Positions 34,949-43,384 of a stretch of 51,971 bases of DNA are shown here, in pieces. Below the pieces are notes generated by a model. The model ran no database searches and was not told the DNA's origin. It saw only the letters and a list, made by a program, of their open reading frames with translations. Every line of letters starts with the position of its first letter. Position 1 is the stretch's first letter. Source of the DNA: Anaerohalosphaeraceae bacterium (GTDB lineage: Bacteria; Planctomycetota; Phycisphaerae; Sedimentisphaerales; UBA12454); contig JAIORA010000003.1 of the NCBI GenBank assembly GCA_021108375.1, positions 1-51,971 on the forward strand, given 5' to 3'. Made by a program: the position numbers and the translations under genes.

Positions 34949-36174
34949 ATTTTTATTTCTTTTGAGCCTATCGTAACAACTGTAAATTTCTCGAATGGGT
35001 TTTCCCGCAAAAATTTCATTACCGATTCGATGGTAACATTTTCTATTTGCTCTTTTATTTCGTCCAGACTCCTGACTCTGCCGAGGATATGATAATCGTT
35101 GCCGGCGTTTATCGACCTTGCTGAACTCGATTCGCTTTGCATAACCAATGCGCTTTTGAGTCCCGCCTTTGCACGGGCAAGCTCTTCCTCACTGATACCT
35201 GCGACAAGCCTGCCGAATTCTGCGATTATAACGTCGTATGTTTCCTGTGCCTTTTCAGGCGTTGTACCCGCATAACAGCTCACCCCCGCCATCTCCTTAA
35301 TACATTTGTAGCCTGCGCCAATGGCGTAACAAAGCCCCCTCTTTTCGCGAACCTCGGTAAATAATCTGGCACTCATCCCGCCCGACAGTATCGCCACTGC
35401 CACCCTGACATCATAATAGCTCTCGTGTTCCGGGCCGACAGTCGGACACATCAGACCGATATGCACCTGGGCACCATCGTATTTTTCATACGCATAGCCC
35501 GGCGTATAGTCAGTCTCAAAAACAGGCGATTTGCTCTTAGTTTTTTCTGAGCCAAAGAGAGTTTCTATCTGAGTGCATATTTTTTCAAAATCGTATTTGC
35601 CCGCAATCGAAAATATCGCTCGCGAAATATCAAAGTATTCACCAATCAGCTCAGCGGTTTTTTCTGCTGTCAAACTTTCAAGCTCATTCTTTATGCCTAA
35701 CGGACTTCTGCCCAGTGGGCCTGGATAAAAATGCTCTCTGAGTTTGAGGGACGTTTTTTGCCTTGGGTCGTCATTAAGACCTTCAAGCTCGGCAAGTGCT
35801 AACTGTTTTGAAAAGTCAAACTGGTCAGCTTCGAGCCGGGGACGTAAAATAATGTCTGCGTAAAGATTCAGAGCCTCGGTTATATTGCCGGCCTCCAAAG
35901 CTGCGCCGACAATTATGTGTTTGGAATCGACTTTTTCGCCGCGATGCAATCCAAGGCTGTCGAGCTTATCGGTTAGCTTTCGACTGGAGTTTTCTCCTGC
36001 GCCACGAAAAATCCAATCCTTAATCACCATTGATACGCCACAAAGGCCTTGCGGAATTACCGAAACTCCTGCCGGCAGAAAAAAATCGAACGCAACCGAG
36101 CCAACCGAATCCATCGGCTCGCCAATAACCGTCATTCCATTAGAAAGCCGGAAAATTTCCGTTCTTTTAGTCAT
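34945..36174 (-). CDS. M16 family peptidase-like, non-zinc partner subunit
   Basis: The 409-residue protein is homologous in layout to its downstream neighbour but has lost the zinc motif: where HFLEH would be it reads MVIKD (residues 49-53). It keeps the GGMSARLFTEVREKRGLCYA segment (about 258-277), with the Arg and Tyr that bind substrate backbone in M16 enzymes. The two genes overlap by 4 nt, so translation is coupled in a 1:1 ratio. It probably completes the active chamber of the heterodimer rather than cutting by itself. The gap upstream (36175-36567) is filled by repeats. Confidence 0.91.
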   Translation of the reverse strand: MTKRTEIFRLSNGMTVIGEPMDSVGSVAFDFFLPAGVSVIPQGLCGVSMVIKDWIFRGAGENSSRKLTDKLDSLGLHRGEKVDSKHIIVGAALEAGNITEALNLYADIILRPRLEADQFDFSKQLALAELEGLNDDPRQKTSLKLREHFYPGPLGRSPLGIKNELESLTAEKTAELIGEYFDISRAIFSIAGKYDFEKICTQIETLFGSEKTKSKSPVFETDYTPGYAYEKYDGAQVHIGLMCPTVGPEHESYYDVRVAVAILSGGMSARLFTEVREKRGLCYAIGAGYKCIKEMAGVSCYAGTTPEKAQETYDVIIAEFGRLVAGISEEELARAKAGLKSALVMQSESSSARSINAGNDYHILGRVRSLDEIKEQIENVTIESVMKFLRENPFEKFTVVTIGSKEIKI

Positions 36175-36567
36175 AACAAATCCATTTAATACTAACTATA
36201 TTTAGCCTTTTCGTATGGCTTGTATCCTACACAACATCATTAACCCGCAGAGCCTGCCCTGAGCAAAGTCGAATGGGTCTTGCCCTGCGGGTTGCTGCAT
36301 ATTTTCTAACCGTCCGCACACACAACCCGCCCGCACCGCCATTAACCCCGTACAAATAATCCATCCCGCCCGAATATGACTTTGTCATTTAGCCCTGGCA
36401 ACCTGTTTGCCGGGGTTGTCTTAAAACCCCGAAGGGGTTAAATAACAATAGCCCCGTGTGAGCGAAGCGAAATTCGGGGAAAAGAAATCATCCACCCTCA
36501 CCGACCCCATAGGGGTCGAATAAACTGCCATAATTTGGTGCGTGGGTCATTCCCACAAAGGCTGGGC
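36175..36567. repeat. Repeat-filled gap
   Basis: About 390 nt without a gene. It holds a reversed copy of the CCCGCAG...CTGCGGG module (36243-36293) and a hairpin CCCTGGCAA/TTGCCGGGG (36393-36415). Palindromes AACCCC/GGGGTT (36425-36439), followed by AAATAAC, and CGACCCC/GGGGTCG (36502-36518), followed by AATAAA, complete it. Confidence 0.8.
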
Positions 36568-37350
36568 TTATCTGATTGTTTCGGTTCCGGGCGGAGCTGT
36601 CAGCACATCGATACGTTCCTGGATAATTTCCTTGTAGTTGGCTGTCTGCTTTGCTTCTTTTTCGAGCGCACCCCGATAAAGCCGCAGAGCCTCGGACCGC
36701 TCAGCAAGTTTATGGTCGAGAATTCTGGCAGCACGATACCTGGCAGGATACGGATTTTCAGAATTCCACTGGAACGAACGTTTGTAATAAAGAACAGCGA
36801 TTGCATAATCCTTAAAATATTCGTGGATTCTGCCGGCCAAATACGCCGCGTCGTCAATCTTATCGCAGGTGGGATAATTCTTTATCAAATCGTTAAATTC
36901 GACCAGTGCCAGTCGCATTTTCTTTTTGTTGGCAAAAAGCGGAAACTTCGTAGCACTATTGTAAAGCAATACCGCCCTGTCATAGATTCTGTCCGCTTTG
37001 TTGATACTGTCAACAGCGAGCAATTCTGAGCCAGCCACCTCAGCCTGAATGATATAGCTGTATCGTGGAGCCGAGAGCAACGCATTAAATTCTTTTGTTA
37101 CCCATTCGAGCTTCATCATATTGCCGGTCTGTGTGTAGTAAGCCTGAAGCTCTTCGAGCTGCCTGTGATATATGAGTCTTTTCTGAGCGAGGTCTTCTGC
37201 CATTGCAACTTCAGTTACAGCCGAGGGTGTAAGGTTCTCAAAAACCGAGGGGCCGGGATTATCAACCATAAATCTCTTTTGGCTGTCGCCGTAACCTGTC
37301 GCTGCAAACAATGTCAATACTAAAATCGATACGATAACTGTCCGTGCCAT
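36568..37350 (-). CDS. Secreted TPR-like repeat protein
   Basis: The 260-residue protein has a clear signal peptide (RTVIVSILVLTLFAATGYG, cleavage near residue 20). The rest is helical. KFPLFANKKKMRLALVEFND, LIKNYPTCDKIDDAAYLAGR, YFKDYAIAVLYYKRSFQWN and the next helix pair look like consecutive tetratricopeptide units, similar to YbgF or BamD-type proteins in which the 'YP....D.A.' turn recurs. It probably works in the periplasm as a scaffold, but no partner is adjacent; the next gene upstream on the strand encodes an HTH-TM-coiled-coil protein. A promoter is proposed at 37397-37424. Confidence 0.78.
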   Translation of the reverse strand: MARTVIVSILVLTLFAATGYGDSQKRFMVDNPGPSVFENLTPSAVTEVAMAEDLAQKRLIYHRQLEELQAYYTQTGNMMKLEWVTKEFNALLSAPRYSYIIQAEVAGSELLAVDSINKADRIYDRAVLLYNSATKFPLFANKKKMRLALVEFNDLIKNYPTCDKIDDAAYLAGRIHEYFKDYAIAVLYYKRSFQWNSENPYPARYRAARILDHKLAERSEALRLYRGALEKEAKQTANYKEIIQERIDVLTAPPGTETIR

Positions 37351-37396
37351 AGCTAAATCCTTTCAACGTGATTTATATTTCCACCATTCTGCTACC

Positions 37397-37424
37397 AATT
37401 TACCAATTCACAGTAGATTGTCAA
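37397..37424 (-). promoter_or_regulatory. Possible promoter for the TPR-like gene
   Basis: On the minus strand a perfect TTGACA (37424-37419) and TAAATT (37402-37397, four of six) are 16 nt apart. The leader is about 40 nt. Confidence 0.45.
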
Positions 37425-37527
37425 GAGAGATATTCGCAGGCAATAGGGATGGCAACTGGCCTGAAAGTGGTAGAAAACGAAGAAACTACCTATAAATGGT
37501 GAGTCCTAAATGCCATTTGGCCGTAGA

Positions 37528-38574
37528 TTATTTATTCTGGGCGGGCAAACGGGTGGTAATGCTCTTGATTTGACTGTCTAACTGCCGGAGTGTTTCGGAA
37601 TTGTACTTTTTAAGAACTTCCATATCCTCATTGGCTTCGTAAAGTTTTTGCCTTACCGACTCAAGCTCGGCCTCTTTTTCAAACAGCAGCTTTTTAACCT
37701 TTTCCATCTCAAGGCGTGAATTGAAAAGCTCATATTCGTAAGTTTTGGCCGTTTGCCTGCTAAGCTGATAATCACCGATGAGGATATTCATACTGGCGTA
37801 TGCGTTATTCAGGCGAGCCGTTTTATGTCGAAGCTCTATGGAAGAAGAAAGATGAACCATTACCGTTATGATAAGGCCCAGCGAAACAGCCGCAGCAGCA
37901 ACTTTCCACACCTGTAAATTCTGGACGAACTCATTAACTCTTCTCAAAATCGGAATGTGCAATCTCGCAAACGAGCTCTGCTGCGGGATAAATCTTTTGC
38001 TCTTTTTTTCTTCCTGCGCAAACAGGTGCAAATCCGGTATCTTAATCGGCGAAGCGTTTATCGATTCGGCAGAAGCGATAATCTTTGGCTTGGCCTTTTG
38101 TGTCTTAAAGAGCCTGCCAAGTTGGGCGGTCTGGTCGGAAAGCTTTTGATGGCCCTCGATAATATCAATAGTTTCATCAATAATTATTGCCGAGTCGTCC
38201 AGACCTGTCGATTGTTTAGCCTTAAGTTTAGGTTTAGGCGTTATCTTTTTGATTACCTTTTCAGCGAGTACCTGCTCGGCATCGGTTTCGACAAGGCTGG
38301 CGACTAAATCGGAAACTTTTTTAGCATAAGCTGTAATATCGCCCTTGTCGCGACCCTTCCTGATGTAGGCGGAGCGTTCGTATTCGTGCCGATACGCGCT
38401 TAGGGGAATATCAACAACAAAATCGTTATTTTTGTGTTTGCGAACCTGAACTATACCGAGACGGACACACTCCCGCACAACCCCGGGCGAGACTCCCTGC
38501 TGACAGGCGTATTCATCAAAGGACAGAAGTGCTTTTTTTGTGCTGAAAATCGGCTTTTCGATAGTTGCGGGCAT
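37528..38574 (-). CDS. Membrane protein with N-terminal HTH-like domain and C-terminal coiled coil
   Basis: The 348-residue protein has an unusual order. Residues about 14-62 look like an excisionase/MerR-type helix-turn-helix: LSFDEYACQQGVSPGVVREC, a recognition segment VRLGIVQVRKHKNN, then VVDIPLSAY, like the wing seen in HTH_17 proteins. A long charged linker follows, then one membrane segment (about 222-243, VWKVAAAAVSLGLIITVMV) and a C-terminal coiled coil (about 255-340). DNA-side HTH and outside coiled coil suggest a membrane-tethered DNA-binding or sensing protein; this is inference. I chose the ATG at 38574, with GTGGAA upstream, over a TTG at 38589. Confidence 0.78.
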   Translation of the reverse strand: MPATIEKPIFSTKKALLSFDEYACQQGVSPGVVRECVRLGIVQVRKHKNNDFVVDIPLSAYRHEYERSAYIRKGRDKGDITAYAKKVSDLVASLVETDAEQVLAEKVIKKITPKPKLKAKQSTGLDDSAIIIDETIDIIEGHQKLSDQTAQLGRLFKTQKAKPKIIASAESINASPIKIPDLHLFAQEEKKSKRFIPQQSSFARLHIPILRRVNEFVQNLQVWKVAAAAVSLGLIITVMVHLSSSIELRHKTARLNNAYASMNILIGDYQLSRQTAKTYEYELFNSRLEMEKVKKLLFEKEAELESVRQKLYEANEDMEVLKKYNSETLRQLDSQIKSITTRLPAQNK

Positions 38575-38756
38575 AGTTTTTCCACTCAAATAGTTAAATA
38601 ACTACACATTTTTTCGGACTTTTAGCCAAATTTCTTGAATTTATCGAGAAAAAAACCAAATTTTGCGTATTTCTGTCATTTCCACCTCGCCATTTAGCCT
38701 AGACATCACTATACCGAGGTCCGTGCATTCGTATGGTTTACCATGCCAACACTGAC

Positions 38757-38785
38757 TTTGTCATTCCCGCGAAAGTGCTAAATCC
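38757..38785 (-). repeat. Diverged copy of the TGGATACC...GGGTATGACA repeat
   Basis: Reverse-strand copy with the partial palindrome CCCGCGAAAG. Related copies are at 7707, 12549, 42134, 43469, 43665 and 43725. Confidence 0.6.
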
Positions 38786-38811
38786 ATTTTTTAAATTTCA
38801 AATTTGGGCGG

Positions 38812-38840
38812 CACCCTTTTGCCTTTTTTGCAAAAGGGTG
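38812..38840. repeat. Perfect hairpin upstream of the methyltransferase gene
   Basis: CACCCTTTTGC (38812-38822) and GCAAAAGGGTG (38830-38840) form an 11-bp stem around seven bases. It is not followed by a T run in the direction of the methyltransferase, so it is not a typical terminator for that strand. The rest of the gap (38575-38907) shows nothing else I can identify. Confidence 0.65.
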
Positions 38841-38907
38841 AATTATCCACAAATTTCCTCATTTTTTGCCTTTGCAAATTTCCGACAAAATCATTACATT
38901 ATTTTCT

Positions 38908-40458
38908 ATGAAAAGGAAAAACTCTACAAACGCCAAAACAACCAAAAAACACAAAACCTCCGCACTAATTGACACAAGAGTAATATATTGTGGCGATAAT
39001 CTTGAGCAATTAAAAAAACTGCCTGACAACTACGTTGACCTTATTTACATCGACCCGCCTTTCAATTCCAATCGCAATTACGAAGTGTTCTGGGGCGAGA
39101 CAAGAGAAAAACGCGCATTTGCCGACCGCCACGCTTCAACACAGGCATACATAGAATTTATGAGGCCACGCTGCGTTGAACTGCACAGGGTACTAAAAAA
39201 AACAGGTTCATTTTATTTTCACTGCGACTGGCACGCATCACATTATGTAAAAATTATGCTTGACCAGATTTTTGCCGAAAATAGCTTTCACAACGAAATT
39301 ACTTGGAAAAGAACGCACGCTCACAATGACCCTAAGCAATATGGGCGAAATTCTGACAGAATTTTCTTTTATACAAAGTCGAATGATTATGCTTGGAACA
39401 TACAATATACGAAATATGATGATGATTATATAAAAGATTTTTTTAAACATGAGGACTCACAAGGACGGTATCAATCTGTTATTCTGACTGGACCAAAAGT
39501 TTCTTCTGGAGAATCGGATTCAGAATGGAAAGGATATAGGCCGTCAATGAGTGGTAGAAGTTGGTCTATTCCCAAAAGAATTATAAACCGGCTGGTTGGT
39601 GAAAAAGAAGCAAAGGCAATGTCAATAGTTCAAAAGCTGAATTTATTATATGATAAACACTATATACTTATCAGCAAAAACGGCATTCCAAGATTTAAAC
39701 AATACCTTAATGAGATGGAGGGCGTACCATTGCAGGAAATATGGACTGATATACCACCCATTTCATCAAAAGCAAAAGAGCGTCTTGGTTATCCAACACA
39801 GAAACCTTTGGCGTTGTTAGATAGAATTATCAGAGCAAGTTCCAATGAAAACGACATTGTTCTTGATGCGTTTTGTGGTTGCGGCACGGCATTAGTCGCC
39901 GCCGAAAATCTTGGCCGCCAATGGCTTGGCATTGATGTATCGCCTACGGCTTGTCGGGTAATGGCAAAACGAATGCGTGATGTCTGCGGGGTAAAAGAAA
40001 ACGAAAAACTCTGGCGAATTGGGCGAGGATTTGTCGTACGAGATTTGCCCTGGAGCCAAAAGAAACTGCGTCAGTTGCCGCATTTTGAGTTTGAAAACTG
40101 GGCGGTCATCGCGCTGGGTGGTATTCCAAATAAAGCACAGGTCGGCGATATGGGAATTGACGGACGAATTTATCCTGTCTCTGCAACGCCGAAAAGAATT
40201 GAGGGGGAACTGGACTTTATGGACGTATGGTATCCCATTCAGGTTAAGCAAAAAAACAAGGCTTCTCGGCCTGATATAGATTCTTTCGAGGCGGTAATGA
40301 TGCGTGAGGACCGTATAAAGGGATTCTTTGTTTCATTTGATTACACATCTGATGCGTTAAGCGAAATAGATGCCTTTTTCGAGAGAACCGGTAAATCAAT
40401 AATCGCACTTACGGTTAAAGATATTCTCGAAGAACATATTGCACATAAATTAGCATAA
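38908..40458 (+). CDS. DNA methyltransferase (N4/N6, beta type) fused to an Mrr-like nuclease domain
   Basis: The 516-residue protein has methyltransferase motifs in beta-class order: motif IV DPPF (49-52, in DLIYIDPPFNSNRNYE), a target-recognition region (about 120-290), then YPTQKP and motif I DAFCGCGTALVAAE (from 320). After about residue 345 a further domain begins. It has GDMGIDGRI (Asp418) and WYPIQVKQKNK (Gln445-Val-Lys447), matching the D...QxK pattern of Mrr-type PD-(D/E)XK nucleases. A single-chain restriction-modification enzyme is therefore likely, with nuclease activity inferred. The ATG at 38908 has no Shine-Dalgarno; a TTG at 38866 is possible. The recognition part (39.3-39.7 kb) is more AT-rich than neighbours. 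It is flanked by a hairpin and by repeats, consistent with transfer. Confidence 0.88.
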   Translation: MKRKNSTNAKTTKKHKTSALIDTRVIYCGDNLEQLKKLPDNYVDLIYIDPPFNSNRNYEVFWGETREKRAFADRHASTQAYIEFMRPRCVELHRVLKKTGSFYFHCDWHASHYVKIMLDQIFAENSFHNEITWKRTHAHNDPKQYGRNSDRIFFYTKSNDYAWNIQYTKYDDDYIKDFFKHEDSQGRYQSVILTGPKVSSGESDSEWKGYRPSMSGRSWSIPKRIINRLVGEKEAKAMSIVQKLNLLYDKHYILISKNGIPRFKQYLNEMEGVPLQEIWTDIPPISSKAKERLGYPTQKPLALLDRIIRASSNENDIVLDAFCGCGTALVAAENLGRQWLGIDVSPTACRVMAKRMRDVCGVKENEKLWRIGRGFVVRDLPWSQKKLRQLPHFEFENWAVIALGGIPNKAQVGDMGIDGRIYPVSATPKRIEGELDFMDVWYPIQVKQKNKASRPDIDSFEAVMMREDRIKGFFVSFDYTSDALSEIDAFFERTGKSIIALTVKDILEEHIAHKLA

Positions 40459-40622
40459 GATTGTTTAGTAGTTCAGAAAATAAAATAACATCGCCGCAGA
40501 CGATTCCCCAACTCATAACTAAGGACTTACAAATATTTTTATATCGAAAATCAATGAAAAACCAACAGTAGCCGAGCCGGGATTCCTCAACTCATAACTA
40601 AGGACTCAAAACTCATAACTAT
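40459..40622. repeat. Short repeat-bearing gap after the methyltransferase gene
   Basis: It contains, at 40566-40618, the reverse-strand form of the module with 'GAGTTTTGAGTTGAGGAATC' seen at 4905, 12917 and 43545. Confidence 0.65.
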
Positions 40623-41417
40623 TCAGCGTTCTAATACGTCCGCCATTGAGTAGTTCCCCGGTGCTTTTTCGGAGAGCCATTGGGCGGCTCTGACCGCGCC
40701 AGATGCGAAGGTATCTCTGCTAAATGCATTGTGGGAAAGGGTTACCGTCTCGCCTAACGAGCCGAACATTATCGAATGTTCGCCGACAACGTTGCCCATT
40801 CGTATTGCGTTCATACCGATAGAGCCTTTTATACGCAGTGCTTCCTTGCCTTTCCTGCCTATATCGAGACTGCCGGGAAAGTCCTTGCCGGCCGCTTCTG
40901 CGATTCGCTGAGCGAGCGTCATCGCGCTTCCGCTGGGGGAATCTTTTTTGAACCTGTGGTGTGTTTCGGTTATTTCAATATCGTATTCCGGGCCGAGTTT
41001 TTTAGCGACCATCCCCACTAATTCGAACAAAAGATTCATTCCAACGCTCATATTCGCAGCCTGGATTAGTGCGATTTTTTTGGCGGCTTTTTCGATTCTT
41101 TCAAGTTGTTCGCTGCTAAGTCCCGTAGTACCCATAACTAATGCGCAGCCGTTCTCAAGGCAATAATCGATTATCGCACCGGTTGCCTGCGGAAGTGAAA
41201 AATCGATTACCGCGTCAGCACCTGCCGGCATCTCAGAGGTTATCTCGATTCCAAGCGGCTCTATCCCTGCTAACGTGCCAGCATCTTTGCCTATATCAGG
41301 ACAACTGGCGGCATCGGTTGCGGCGATAATGTCAAAAGCCTTCGATTCGTTTGCCAAAGCGAGGATTCTCTTGCCCATCCTGCCTGCCGCACCGTTTATT
41401 ATGAGTTTTGATGCCAT
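40623..41417 (-). CDS. dapB: 4-hydroxy-tetrahydrodipicolinate reductase
   Basis: DapB reduces hydroxy-tetrahydrodipicolinate with NAD(P)H in the lysine/diaminopimelate pathway. The Rossmann motif is INGAAGRMGKRILA, then DFSLPQATGAIIDYC, VMGTTGLSS and the catalytic EITETHHRFKKDSPSGSA, which supplies the HH and K. Length is 264 residues from the ATG at 41417, which has AAAGG 7 nt upstream. A longer frame from 41507 adds 30 residues that run through the promoter, so I reject it. lysA at 6.3 kb is another step of the same pathway. Confidence 0.96.
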   Translation of the reverse strand: MASKLIINGAAGRMGKRILALANESKAFDIIAATDAASCPDIGKDAGTLAGIEPLGIEITSEMPAGADAVIDFSLPQATGAIIDYCLENGCALVMGTTGLSSEQLERIEKAAKKIALIQAANMSVGMNLLFELVGMVAKKLGPEYDIEITETHHRFKKDSPSGSAMTLAQRIAEAAGKDFPGSLDIGRKGKEALRIKGSIGMNAIRMGNVVGEHSIMFGSLGETVTLSHNAFSRDTFASGAVRAAQWLSEKAPGNYSMADVLER

Positions 41418-41446
41418 TTTTAACCTTTCGTTTAGAACAGGCGTAT

Positions 41447-41475
41447 AATATAACGTTAAAAAAGATTCTTTACAA
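41447..41475 (-). promoter_or_regulatory. Probable promoter for dapB
   Basis: On the minus strand TTGTAA (41475-41470) and TATATT (41452-41447), five of six, are 17 nt apart. The leader is about 25 nt. Confidence 0.5.
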
Positions 41476-41646
41476 GCATTGACTCCCTCAGGCAGATAAA
41501 TACGCATTGTGAAGCGGACTTCTAAACTCGGTGTTTCCGCTGTCGCAAATTCGGCAAATGTGTGTAGAGTAAGTGCTTTTAAAATAACAGGTTACGACTC
41601 AAGGTGTAGCGGCGAGCTATTTTTTGGGGAGGCTTTATAAAAAGGC

Positions 41647-41675
41647 TTGCAAATGCCCCATCAGATATATATAAT
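41647..41675 (+). promoter_or_regulatory. Probable promoter for rpmE
   Basis: A perfect TATAAT (41670-41675) lies 17 nt after TTGCAA (41647-41652). The leader is about 27 nt and contains AAAAGGTGAG. Confidence 0.62.
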
Positions 41676-41708
41676 ACTTTGCTTTCCATTAAAAGGTGAG
41701 TTGAGACT

Positions 41709-41954
41709 ATGAAAAAAGATATACATCCCAAATACGATGTCGTTAAGGTTAAATGCGGTTGTGGGAATACGTTTGAGACCCGCAGTACCGCAAAAGAAAT
41801 TCACGCGGAAATCTGCTCTATGTGCCATCCGTTCTATACCGGCAAGCAGAAGTTTATCGATTCCGCTGGTCGAATCGAACGGTTCCAGAAGAAGTACGGC
41901 ACAAGCTATATCAAGCCAACCAAACAAGAGCCTACTCCACAAACAGACAATTAG
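41709..41954 (+). CDS. rpmE: 50S ribosomal protein L31
   Basis: The 81-residue large-subunit protein begins [20 protein letters not shown] and contains CGCG and [16 protein letters not shown]. The four-cysteine pattern marks the zinc-binding C+ type of L31 rather than the zinc-independent type made under starvation. The C-terminal tail after YGTSYIK is an extra hydrophilic stretch of about 14 residues. It has its own promoter (41647-41675) and probably a terminator (41976-42027). prfA follows after a repeat-filled gap; rpmE-prfA adjacency is common in bacteria. Confidence 0.96.
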   Translation: MKKDIHPKYDVVKVKCGCGNTFETRSTAKEIHAEICSMCHPFYTGKQKFIDSAGRIERFQKKYGTSYIKPTKQEPTPQTDN

Positions 41955-41975
41955 TTACAATTACGTTTACAGCTT

Positions 41976-42027
41976 ACGCTGTCGGGTGTGGTCAAACAGG
42001 CCGTCATTTGGCAGCGTAATTTTTTTT
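41976..42027 (+). terminator. Possible terminator after rpmE
   Basis: ACGCTGTC (41976-41983) pairs with GGCAGCGT (42010-42017), with one wobble, around partly paired sequence. It is followed by AA and eight T. Confidence 0.5.
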
Positions 42028-42263
42028 AGCCACAGAGATAATTAACCACGAATTGACACGAATAAACACAAATTATTTAACCGCGGATTTCGCTGATTAC
42101 GCGGATTTTAAAAAAAGTAAAAAGATAAAAAAATGGATACCCGCTTTCGCGAGTATGACAAAGTCTTGTGCGGACGGTTGATCTAAAAAAGTAAAGTAAG
42201 CTACAACCCCACATTTGTAAATGTGGGGCTAACTTAGATTTCTCTCCCGATGAATCGGGATTT
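42028..42263. repeat. Repeat-filled gap between rpmE and prfA
   Basis: In order: a 28-nt repeat copy (42042-42069), the module TTTAACCGCGGATTTCGCTG (about 42075-42110), a TGGATACCCGCTTTCGCG copy (42134-42162), the palindrome CCCCACATTT/AAATGTGGGG (42207-42228, identical to 12667-12688) and a TCCCGATGAATCGGGA hairpin (42244-42259). No gene is seen. Confidence 0.82.
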
Positions 42264-42295
42264 GTGGTCAATTAAAATAAAAAGGGTTCAGAACA

Positions 42296-43384
42296 ATGTC
42301 TGAGCAGGAAAAAGGTCTGATTTCCAAACTTGAAGAACTCGATGGCAGGTATGTCGAAATCGAGCAGCAAATGAATGACCCGGAAATTTCGGCTGATATT
42401 AAAAAAATTATTCCGCTTAGCAAAGAGCAAAGCAAACTTCGTAATTTAGTAGAAAAGTACCGCGAGTATAAATGCGTTACCGACCAAATCGCACAGGCTC
42501 AGGAAATGCTCGACGACCCGGAAACTGAGGATGATTTTAAGGCGCTTGCCGAAGAAGAACTCCGACAACTTTCCGGGAGTAAGGCCGGGCTTTACGAGCA
42601 GATTAAAGATACCCTCGTTATGGCTGACGATGACGCAATCGGTTCGGTTATGGTTGAAATTCGGGCAGGTACCGGCGGCGATGAAGCGGCTCTGTTCGCC
42701 CGCAATTTGTTTGATATGTACAACCACTACGCAGAAAAGCAGGGCTGGAAAGTTGAGCAGTTGGATTTCAGCGCGAGCGAGCTTGGTGGGTTTCGTGAAG
42801 TAATTTTCAATATCAAAGGTCGTGGAGTCTGGACGCATTTTGGCTACGAAGGTGGCGGACACAGGGTTCAGCGTGTGCCTGAGACCGAATCACAGGGTCG
42901 GATTCATACATCGGCGGTAACAGTTGCGGTGCTGCCTGAGCCTGAAGATGTTGAAATTAATATCCCGCCCAGCGATGTCGCCGAGCACGTCAGCAGGGCT
43001 GGCGGGCCTGGCGGACAGAGCGTTAATAAAATCAATAGCGCGATTAAACTTGAGCATAAACCTACCGGTATTACCGTTAGTATGCGGGACGAGAAGAGCC
43101 AGCACAAGAATCGCTCCAAGGCCTGGCGGATTCTTCGCAGCAGGGTTTACGAACATTATAAAGCAATCGAAAATGCCCAGCGCGATAGTCAGCGAAAAAC
43201 GATGATTGGTTCGGGCGACAGGAGCCAGCGGATACGGACGTACAACTTTCCGCAGAACCGCGTTACCGACCATCGTGTGAATATTTCGCTTTACAGTCTC
43301 GATAAAATAATGATGGGCAATATGGAAGAGCTTATTGAGGCAATCGTTACATACGATAAGAAGTTGAGATTAGAAAATCTTTGA
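42296..43384 (+). CDS. prfA: Peptide chain release factor 1
   Basis: RF1 recognises UAA and UAG and triggers peptide release. The GGQ motif is in SRAGGPGGQSVNK near residue 240. The tripeptide region reads HRVQRVPETESQGRIHTS, with PET in the PxT position that marks RF1, and RIRTYNFPQNRVTDHR is also RF1-type rather than RF2. Length is 362 residues. prmC, which methylates the glutamine of GGQ and is often adjacent, is not next to it; a repeat block follows instead. Confidence 0.97.
   Translation: MSEQEKGLISKLEELDGRYVEIEQQMNDPEISADIKKIIPLSKEQSKLRNLVEKYREYKCVTDQIAQAQEMLDDPETEDDFKALAEEELRQLSGSKAGLYEQIKDTLVMADDDAIGSVMVEIRAGTGGDEAALFARNLFDMYNHYAEKQGWKVEQLDFSASELGGFREVIFNIKGRGVWTHFGYEGGGHRVQRVPETESQGRIHTSAVTVAVLPEPEDVEINIPPSDVAEHVSRAGGPGGQSVNKINSAIKLEHKPTGITVSMRDEKSQHKNRSKAWRILRSRVYEHYKAIENAQRDSQRKTMIGSGDRSQRIRTYNFPQNRVTDHRVNISLYSLDKIMMGNMEELIEAIVTYDKKLRLENL

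Noticed and set aside
41418-41507. N-terminal extension of dapB from 41507.
   Set aside because: The extension runs through the proposed promoter and adds residues foreign to DapB; the ATG at 41417 has a ribosome site.
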